Shown here: positions 57,188 through 64,000 of the stretch, piece after piece
Layout of the letters: each line of letters opens with the position of its first letter
How positions within the stretch are numbered: position 1 is the stretch's first letter
NCBI GenBank assembly: GCA_958510825.1
Contig: OY294046.1
Coordinates: 49,023,794 to 49,087,793, forward strand
Source: Brachypterus glaber
Taxonomy: Eukaryota > Arthropoda > Insecta > Coleoptera > Kateretidae
Reading direction: 5' to 3'
Length of the DNA: 64,000 nucleotides
Translations under genes and position numbers: made by a program
Notes under the pieces: model-generated
Database searches by the model: none
What the model was told of the DNA's origin: nothing
The model's input: only the letters and a program-made list of their open reading frames with translations

Positions 57188-58039
57188 GACACTCCCAAGC
57201 AACAAGGATGTAACTCAAGTTAGACCCATTTTGAGTTATACTCATAGGTAAACGCCTTGAAAAAAAACACACATGTTGGTACTACTCAGATTTCTCCACA
57301 GGCTACTTTAAGCAAAAGTTTACCTAAAATCACTAAAGTAAGAAATTCTAAACTTGAATATTATCAGAAACAAACAATAAATAAACAATAAATATTTAAA
57401 CAATTAAATAGAGAATTTTATAAGCTTTCAAATGATGTATCACATGACTTCCTTTTCCACTTCAATCATTTACCCACCCTTAAATAACAAAAAAAAATAT
57501 TTTAGAAATTTAGCTGTCGTGAAAAATGACAATATATGAGTTACGGCTTTGTTGCTTGGGGGTATCGATTTGTAGATTAGCAAATTATTGTATTAAGTAA
57601 AAAAATTCTTCACTTGCATGTAATAATTATACTCCATTTTTATTATTCACCAAAAACTTAAATATAATAGTAAAAGTTTTCTTTGACTGATAAATATGTT
57701 TTCAGCCATTAAAAAAAAAACAATATCTGTTCAACTTAACTGTAAATCTCATAATGTGTACGAAATTTACAAGACGTCAGCACAGCCCCGTTTCAGAAGT
57801 GTAACTAAGTAGGTCAGATGATCTGATCTACTTAGTTGATCTGACTCAGATCAAAATATTTATTAAAATATTTTATGCATACCCTGGTGAGTTGAACAAA
57901 CCCCATCTAGGTAACGATGTGTTGTACTCATAAAGGTACTACATCTGTTTATCAGAAGAAGAACTACCGGTGAAATGCAGACTGAATACATAATAGACAT
58001 AATAGACAGGCCTTAATATATAATATAATATATAATAAA

Positions 58040-58316
58040 GGTTACACGGATCGGAAAGCAGACTGGTAATAAGAAGAGACCCGTTAAGGTTATTTTTTCA
58101 AGTCAGGCTTCGGCACTTCTGGCATTAAAATCAAAGAAGAAATTAGATAACCCTAAATATACCTTCTCAGCGGATTTGACTCCTCTACAAAGAGAATCAA
58201 TAAAGAATATGAGGGACGAAATATTAAAGCGGGAAAACAATGGTGAAAAACTCACAATAAAGTACATAAATAATATTCCCACTATAATACCAACATCTGT
58301 GCCAACAAAAAACTAA
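58040..58316 (+). pseudogene. LINE ORF1, 3' portion
   Basis: The frame read as VTRIGKQTGNKKRPVKVIFS then SQASALLALKSKKKLDN, FSADLTPLQRESIKNMRDEI and LKRENNGEKLTIKYI ends at TAA 58314-58316. This is the C-terminal part of a non-LTR retrotransposon ORF1 nucleic-acid-binding protein (RPVKV-F-S ... S-D-T--Q---N-R-E--R---GE). Its start is missing, so the element is 5'-truncated at about 58035-58045, as is usual for incomplete target-primed reverse transcription. It ends 20 bp before the annotated ORF2 start and in a different frame. Confidence 0.85.
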
Positions 58317-58336
58317 ATACCAAGGAACAACTATCA

Positions 58337-61180
58337 GTGTACTACCATAATGCGGGAAGTTTAAGAACTAGACTAAACGATTTTAAAAATAGAGTCATAA
58401 ATTCAAATTATTATATAGTTGTTATAACCGAAACCTGGTTAACAAGTAGTTACCGCGATGCTGAAGTCAACATGAAGAATTATAATGTGTATAGGTGTGA
58501 TAGAAAATCTGAAACCAAAACTCGTGGTGGAGGCGTACTAATAGCAGTGCATAAAAGTGTTCAGTCTAAATTAATCAAGATACATACAAACTTGGAAAAT
58601 ATAGATGACATTTATGTGCAGATCAAAACTTTATCTAATAATTACATAGTTGGCTGCTTATACATACCACCAAAGTCTTGTATACATGGAATAACCCAAG
58701 ATCAATATTTAAACTTGTACGAATCTCATTGTGATACAGTGGAACATATAATGGAATCTGTTAAGGAACATAAATTGATACTCTTGGGTGATTACAATTT
58801 GCCTGAAGCTCGTTGGCAAAATGAGGATTTTAGCGCTGTACCTACTTGTCCAGGAAATTCCATAGCAATACCAGTTTCTAATAGATTCTCATTTTTAAAT
58901 TTGTACCAACATATTAACATACCTAATGATAGAAATGTTTTTCTCGATTTGTTATTCTCTAATGTTAATACTATAGAAGTGCATCGTGCAGTTGATCTAT
59001 TAATAGAAAATACTCATCACCACATAGGATATACATTCGATTTACAATCAGACACCTCTGAGTCAATGTTATACGATGACTTTTCCTATGATTTTAAAAA
59101 GGCTAATATGATTGGTATGTGTGATTTTTTGACTGGTGTTGATTGGAATTTTCTGGACAAATATGATATTAATATAGCTGTCCAACAATTTTATAACAAA
59201 ATGTATGAAGCATTATCATTATATGTCCCTATGGCCAGATTCAAAAGCACTGAATTTCCTTCCTGGTATACACTTCCTTTAAAGCAATTAATTTTTAAAA
59301 AGAAAGCTGCCCACAAAAAATATAAACAAACTAATTCAGATAACGATTATTTAATCTTTCACAGATTGCGCTCAGAGTGCATAGAACTAACCAATCAAAC
59401 TTTTAAGAATTACCTACATAATATTGAGGAGAAAATCAACTCTAATGCCAACGAGTTTTGGAAATATGCTAGCACAAAAAACCAGGGATTTGAATGTCCA
59501 AACACAATGTATTTTAATGATAAGATTAGTTCAAACGGAAAAGATACAGTAAACTTGTTTGCTGAGTTCTTTTCCTCAGTTTATACAGATAACCCTTCTG
59601 ACCCACCTCAGGAATACAAATTTGATAATACCGTTCAAATAAACCAAATGTCTTTCAGTTCTTGTGATGTTTTAGGAGCTATAAATAAACTAAAACCCAC
59701 TAATTCATGCGGACCTGACGGAATACCTAATTCAATACTGATAGGGTGTAAAGATGTAATTGTGGAGATCTTAACCAAGTTGTTTAATTTATCTTTGAGC
59801 ACGGGAGTTTTCCCAAAAATGTGGAAATCATGCTACATTACGCCAATTTTCAAATCAGGTAATAAAGAAAATATCTCAAATTATCGCGGGGTATGTAAAC
59901 AATCTGCTGTGCCAAAGATATTGGATAGCTTGGTTACAGCAGAATTAACGTGGGCGACTAAAAATATTATCAACACTGCTCAACACGGATTTTGCGAGGG
60001 AAAATCCACAGTAACTAATTTGCTACTCTATCAGGATTATATACTTAATGCTTTTGAACTAGGATACCAAGTAGATTCCATTTATGCAGATGTACAAAAG
60101 GCTTTTGACACTGTTCCTCACAAATTTCTGTTTAAAAAGCTGGAAGCATTAGGTATTTATGGTATGCTACTGAAGTGGATTGTCAGTTTTTTATCCGACC
60201 GAACACAACAAGTGAAAATAAAAAACTTTGTTTCCTTTTGTATACTTGTAACCTCTGGAGTATCTCAGGGCTCACATATTGGACCTCTCCTTTTTCTTTT
60301 ATTTATAAACGATATTGTTTTGGTAATAAAATATTGTGAAATACTACTGTTTGCAGATGACCTAAAGTTATATAAGATGGTGCGGTCAATCTGTGATCAG
60401 TATCTTGTTCAGTGTGACATGGATAATTTAATTATTTGGTTTAAAAAACATGGTATGACCTTAAACATAAGTAAATGCTACTCAATTACGTTTCATAGAA
60501 TCTTAAGACCTTTAGAAAGCTATTATGAAATGAATGGTACCCAACTACAAATAGTTGAAGAAATTAAAGATTTAGGAGTTGTCTTCGACAAACAGTTAAA
60601 CTTCAACAGTCACATACGGGGGTGTGTCATGAAAACCCTACAAATTCTAGGCTATGTTACAAGAATGAGTGGTGAATTCACAGTTGAGACCTATAAACAC
60701 CTTTACTGCACTATAGTAAGACCTAACCTTGAATACGCAGCAGTAATATGGTCACCATGCTACCAAATCAATATCGATTTAATAGAATCTGTCCAACGTC
60801 GCTTTATGAGGATTGCAGGATATAGACTTGGTATAACAAGAGACAACTTTGTTTATAACTATGCAGCTATTAACGATCGGATAAAGGTTGACACTCTACT
60901 TCAGCGTCGTTATAAATCTGATCTTTGCATTCTTAACTCAGTACTGTCTGGAAAACTAGAATGTCCCACTATTTTGGCTAAAATCAATTTTAACACAAAT
61001 TACAGGACGCGAACAAATTTTTTATTTTATATAGGTTTTCATAACTCCAATTATACATACCATAGCCCATTGAACAGAATGATGCGACTATCAAATTTAA
61101 ATCCGATGGTTAATATAACTGGAATATCATTGGGTCAGTTGAAATATAGGTTAAAACGTACTGAGCTAGTCATTCAATAG
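58337..61180 (+). CDS. LINE ORF2: apurinic-type endonuclease plus reverse transcriptase
   Basis: 947 uninterrupted codons to a TAG stop. Endonuclease domain (about residues 1-240): HNAGSLRTRL, TETWL near 31-35, RGGGVLIAV, LLGDYNLPEARW near 147-158; the usual SDH catalytic triplet is replaced by THHH. Reverse transcriptase: GPDGIP, ITPIFKSGNKENISNYRG, YADVQKAFDTVPHKFL (KAFD near 588), GVSQGSHIGPLLFLLFINDI (near 640) and FADD near 671, all intact. The C-terminal tail has IVRPNLEYAAVIWSP and no RNase H. The listed start is GTG; the frame is open further upstream into ORF1, so ORF2 may begin by reinitiation or frameshift near the ORF1 stop. Organisation and motifs suggest the Jockey/CR1 group. 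It nicks DNA and copies its own RNA into the nick. Confidence 0.95.
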   Translation: MYYHNAGSLRTRLNDFKNRVINSNYYIVVITETWLTSSYRDAEVNMKNYNVYRCDRKSETKTRGGGVLIAVHKSVQSKLIKIHTNLENIDDIYVQIKTLSNNYIVGCLYIPPKSCIHGITQDQYLNLYESHCDTVEHIMESVKEHKLILLGDYNLPEARWQNEDFSAVPTCPGNSIAIPVSNRFSFLNLYQHINIPNDRNVFLDLLFSNVNTIEVHRAVDLLIENTHHHIGYTFDLQSDTSESMLYDDFSYDFKKANMIGMCDFLTGVDWNFLDKYDINIAVQQFYNKMYEALSLYVPMARFKSTEFPSWYTLPLKQLIFKKKAAHKKYKQTNSDNDYLIFHRLRSECIELTNQTFKNYLHNIEEKINSNANEFWKYASTKNQGFECPNTMYFNDKISSNGKDTVNLFAEFFSSVYTDNPSDPPQEYKFDNTVQINQMSFSSCDVLGAINKLKPTNSCGPDGIPNSILIGCKDVIVEILTKLFNLSLSTGVFPKMWKSCYITPIFKSGNKENISNYRGVCKQSAVPKILDSLVTAELTWATKNIINTAQHGFCEGKSTVTNLLLYQDYILNAFELGYQVDSIYADVQKAFDTVPHKFLFKKLEALGIYGMLLKWIVSFLSDRTQQVKIKNFVSFCILVTSGVSQGSHIGPLLFLLFINDIVLVIKYCEILLFADDLKLYKMVRSICDQYLVQCDMDNLIIWFKKHGMTLNISKCYSITFHRILRPLESYYEMNGTQLQIVEEIKDLGVVFDKQLNFNSHIRGCVMKTLQILGYVTRMSGEFTVETYKHLYCTIVRPNLEYAAVIWSPCYQINIDLIESVQRRFMRIAGYRLGITRDNFVYNYAAINDRIKVDTLLQRRYKSDLCILNSVLSGKLECPTILAKINFNTNYRTRTNFLFYIGFHNSNYTYHSPLNRMMRLSNLNPMVNITGISLGQLKYRLKRTELVIQ

Positions 61181-61368
61181 TTTCAGTCACTCCCCGTTAG
61201 AAGATATGTATTTTATTTTATTTTCCTACATTCTATTATGTAATCTGATTTTTATGTATTTAATAATTATTTCATATATTTCTAACTTAATTATTATTAA
61301 TTATTAATTTATTTTAACATATTTAATGTGAAAACATTTTTGTAATATTTAAAAAAGGGGGTATCCCG

Positions 61369-61399
<31 letters not shown>

Positions 61400-61403
61400 A
61401 AAA
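61369..61403 (+). repeat. (TAAA)n 3' tail of the LINE
   Basis: About eight TAAA units directly after GGGGGTATCCCG, 190 bp beyond the ORF2 stop. Short tandem 3' tails instead of poly(A) are typical of several Jockey/CR1-group LINEs and mark the 3' end of the insertion. A clear target duplication was not found. Confidence 0.95.
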
Positions 61404-61790
61404 ATATAACCTTGAAAATAGTAATTCCTAAAAATGTGGTGTTATTCTCGCGCCGAGAAAAGTATACTTATTTAAAGGCTTAATACACTGACTTTAAGTA
61501 TAAATGAACTAAAATCAAGATTACTTATAATTGTATAAAAGTATTTATACTTGATTAAATAAGAGCTTCTTTTTCGCTAATGAATTTATTCCCTTTTAGT
61601 GTGTATCTTCTTCTTAAATATAAGACTATAACTATGTTTGGAAAACAAGTATAAGAGTATATTGGATACAAATATTTATTATATTAATGGAAAGAATGAT
61701 GATTATTCTTGAATATAGATTTGATTCTTTTCCGTGCATGCACTGTATATAAGATCAGCCGATTTTAATTATTGTAATAATTATAATTGG

Positions 61791-61830
61791 CATATTTAAG
61801 ATAAGACTCGTAGATCTTATCTTAAATATG
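61791..61830. repeat. Perfect 16-bp hairpin
   Basis: CATATTTAAGATAAGA, 8-base loop CTCGTAGA, TCTTATCTTAAATATG. An additional weak palindrome AATTATTGTAATAATT lies just before it. Probably the axis of a short foldback remnant. Confidence 0.9.
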
Positions 61831-61931
61831 ATAACTTTACAGGATTAATAAATTATTTATTTTTGTTCAAAATAGCCACCCATTTTTTTATAAGCCCTTT
61901 GTCAAATAAGATATTATCATACACCGTTAGA

Positions 61932-62263
61932 ATAGTTATTTATGGTACTAGTTGGTAAAGTAAGATATTGCCCATGAGAAAATTAACCTGCGAGGCGTCA
62001 GCCAAGCAGGTTAATTTTCGAGAGGGTAATATCGGTTTACCCATGAGTGCCACACAAGGTTTTATCCAATAAATAGCTTAGGAATTAATATTTTTATTAA
62101 AAATTTTAATGACATTTACAAGAAAATAATTTGACAAGTGACAGTTGAGTGGGTAAAATAAATAATTATCTACTCAATAAAGTAAAAGCCAGGCGGGGGT
62201 TATTATTGAGTTTATCTATTTAAAATAAAGCTGGCAATTGTTTTATTATCTGTATGTATTGGA
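61932..62263. repeat. Dispersed repeat family H, copy 2 (inverted)
   Basis: The reverse complement of 26022-26356: GTTATTTATGGTACTAGTTG at the left, AACCTGCGAGGCGTCAGCCA in the middle and TATCTATTTAAAATAAAGCT at the right. About 90 percent identity by eye. It sits immediately beside the piggyBac-like MITE. Confidence 0.87.
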
Positions 62264-62276
62264 TAAAGCTTATTAA

Positions 62277-62424
62277 CCCCTTAACGCACCACTTTTTTTC
62301 GTTTGGACTTTTTGGTTAATTTTTCACCAATTCGGCAAAATATAAGTCGCCCTAGTTAACTCGGTTAAGCGGAAAAGAGCCAACCCACTGTCGACGAGTT
62401 AACTCGGGTGAGTGCGTTAAGGGG
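62277..62424. mobile_element. piggyBac-like MITE, intact ends
   Basis: 148 bp with termini CCCCTTAACGCAC and GTGCGTTAAGGGG, flanked on each side by TTAA (62273-62276, 62425-62428). TTAA duplications and CCC ends are the signature of piggyBac-superfamily transposition. It is non-coding. A decayed relative lies at 48007-48174. Confidence 0.9.
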
Positions 62425-62437
62425 TTAAATAACTTTT

Positions 62438-62880
62438 CCAACGATGTGTCACAAATTTCACGTTCTGAGCATCCAAAATAGGAACTAAAAATTAAATTTT
62501 TAATACTGCGGGGCGATTCTACAATAGAAATTGTGAAAAAAAGTTCCCGTACACAAATATCCACAAAAGAGGTTCGGTGTTATTCTTTAAGAGGCTGTAG
62601 TACCCTTAAAACTGATTTTCAAACCTAGATATATAGAAGCTTTTTTTCACAGTTTTTAATTAGGAATAACCTTGCGGTATTGTAATTTGTATTGGTGAAT
62701 TTTTGTAGTTCCTATTTTGGATGCTCATGAAGTTGCCGCTTTAATTGCAATTTTCTCGAAAACGGTTAGCCCTACGGAGTCCTTTTTTATGTATTTTTAA
62801 CTAAAGAATCCTATTTCATTAAGAAAATGTCAAAAATCTACGGACAAAAAAGCTTGGGCCAAAAAAGTAAATCATTAATT
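62438..62880. repeat. Family G-related foldback fragment
   Basis: GAGCATCCAAAATAGGAACT near 62468 and AGTTCCTATTTTGGATGCTC near 62708 are inverted copies. Between and after them are GGCGATTCTACAATAGAAAT, AAAAAAAGTTCCCGTA and CTCGAAAACGGTTAGCCCTA, all variants of family G text. Boundaries are approximate. Confidence 0.6.
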
Positions 62881-63269
62881 TCCGCTAGATGGCACCACCG
62901 ATTAAAATATAAGTATTAATGCTTAAAGCAAGAACACGATATTTCGTTTAAAAAACTTAAATGTACAATTTTAGTCAAAGTTCTTTACTTTTGAGACTGA
63001 GAAGGATAATAAATGTTATAAACGGTGCCTTGTGAGCTATCAATAAATGTTTTTTTGTGGTAATTTATTTGGGTTACGCGTATGTGGAACGTCAGTTTTA
63101 TATGATATGTGCTTTTCTTGTGAAATGCAGAAAAGAATATTTGTGGTAAATATGAAAAGAACTAAAAAAATAAGTATTATATTATTATTTACTTCATTTA
63201 AATTCATCTAGCTTTCAAATAAATTAGTACTTTATTTTTAAATAAAAACAGTTGCAAATAAAACAGTAT

Positions 63270-63480
63270 ACAGTCCTCCCGGTAAATGGTACTTTTCCTC
63301 GACCTATAAAAGGTCTCGGCACTTCGTGCCACGCCCTCGAAAAAGTACTATTTGTACTACCTGTAGTCTACTATTTTTTGTCGTTTTGGGGTTGTGTTTT
63401 GAGGTTACGCATATGTCAAACTCCATTTATTTAGGACTCGGAAAAGTACTATTTTCTAAGTCGACCTGTAATATACTATG
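63270..63480. repeat. Short inverted repeat around AAAGTACTATTT
   Basis: TGGTACTTTTCCTCGACCTA at the left resembles the complement of GGAAAAGTACTATTTTCTAA at the right, with a third CGAAAAAGTACTATTTG between. GGTCTCGGCACTTCGTGCC is a small internal hairpin. Probably a MITE, but ends are not defined. Confidence 0.45.
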
Positions 63481-63734
63481 GTAAGAAATAATAAATATAT
63501 TTAAAATTTCTTTGAAACAAAGTTTTTTTTGTGTAGGTATATTATGGGCCCCAATTTATAGCAAACAATCTAGTTGCTTACAACGACCACGTTTGCTGCA
63601 ATCAAATAATTGTAAACAATTGTGTATGCATATATATGTGACATAAAATTAATAGGTAAATTGCATTGGCCTATTTGAAGGGAGAGTTTTTTATTAATAT
63701 TTATAGTCTTACGAATATAACATACTATGAATTC

Positions 63735-64000
63735 AAATATAAATGTTTGGACTTTTTAAGGTTATAATCTTCCTAATTTTGCTATAAATACTGCATTTAT
63801 GTGTCGAAGGCCTTGACTAAATCTAAAAATATAGTTATATTTTTATGTGGAGACTTTCGAATGTAAAACGTATTTAAAAATCGTCCTAATTTTGCTATTA
63901 ATCTTAATGGGTTAAAATTTCAAACGCCTTGACTAAATCTAAAAATTTAAATATATTTTAATGTGTAGTCTTTTGAATTTAAACTGTATTTAAAAATAAA
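63735..64000. repeat. Tandem repeat of about 116 bp, cut by window end
   Basis: CCTTGACTAAATCTAAAAAT occurs at 63811 and 63927, and TCCTAATTTTGCTAT precedes each. The two units are diverged by several substitutions and small indels. The array may continue beyond the window. Confidence 0.8.

Larger units (their letters stand above)
53301..64000 (-). other. Probable upstream FLVCR intron, occupied by repeats
   Basis: No further FLVCR exon was recognised in 10.7 kb above the exon at 53162-53300. The region is filled by the elements listed separately. Pieces without any feature (53302-53800, 57190-58030) are AT-rich and look like ordinary intron DNA. If the 5' exons are absent from the next window as well, a misassembly should be suspected. 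Confidence 0.5.

Noticed and set aside
56969..57251. Repetitive open frames ILICRLAILFRVL / SISNTRNKIANLQ
   Set aside because: Consequence of the 42-bp tandem repeat whose length is a multiple of three.
56803..61740. One large transposon with CACGGAAAA ends surrounding the LINE
   Set aside because: The matching ends are only about 9 bp and the CACGGAAAA word is frequent in this window, so a single element could not be supported.

Overview
The window is AT-rich, intron- and repeat-dominated eukaryotic DNA, most likely from an insect. The evidence is spliced exons with GT-AG boundaries, an insect-type start context, LINEs with (TAAA)n tails, and many TA-, TTAA- and 8-bp-flanked miniature transposons. 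I cannot fix the order; beetles or another TE-rich insect group would fit. There is one 200-N assembly gap (17372-17571). No bacterial-type operons, rRNA, tRNA or CRISPR array were seen.

Two host genes are supported, both on the minus strand. (1) 10903-11007 is a first coding exon (35 codons) of a Zasp/ALP-Enigma-type PDZ protein. It has an in-frame stop just upstream of the ATG and a GT donor at its end. The remaining exons must lie at lower coordinates, and none could be recognised down to position 1. (2) Five exons between 53300 and 30061 encode the C-terminal 271 residues of an FLVCR-family major facilitator transporter. Their phases join perfectly and all junctions are GT-AG. The N-terminal half lies above 53300, probably outside the window. 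A candidate TATA promoter with a non-coding first exon on the plus strand (27303-27400) may start a third transcript that runs antisense into FLVCR.

Almost everything else is mobile-element DNA. One LINE (58040-61403, plus strand) keeps an open 947-codon endonuclease/reverse-transcriptase ORF and the end of ORF1. Two decayed LINE 3' ends sit in the large FLVCR intron (37205-37878 minus, 38945-40090 plus). A decayed pogo-like DNA transposon (20293-21554) keeps a helix-turn-helix remnant. Non-autonomous elements with visible target duplications include hAT-like MITEs (27702-27948, 55428-55737), a piggyBac-like MITE (62277-62424) and TA-flanked MITEs (40429-40637, 51410-51619).

The most striking property is the density of foldback (fully palindromic) elements. 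These include a TA-flanked ~725-bp family with several copies, a ~0.85-1.1 kb family, and 1-2 kb palindromes at 48675-49731 and 51143-53089. Two palindromes carry other elements nested at or near their symmetry axis or in an arm: 11657-13620 and 16297-17158. The second hosts a 599-bp element whose terminal repeats are built from inverted arrays of 16-bp units, resembling Drosophila Foldback architecture, with an 8-bp target duplication. Several short, nearly perfect hairpins (32330-32485, 40146-40426) lie in FLVCR introns and would be transcribed with the pre-mRNA.
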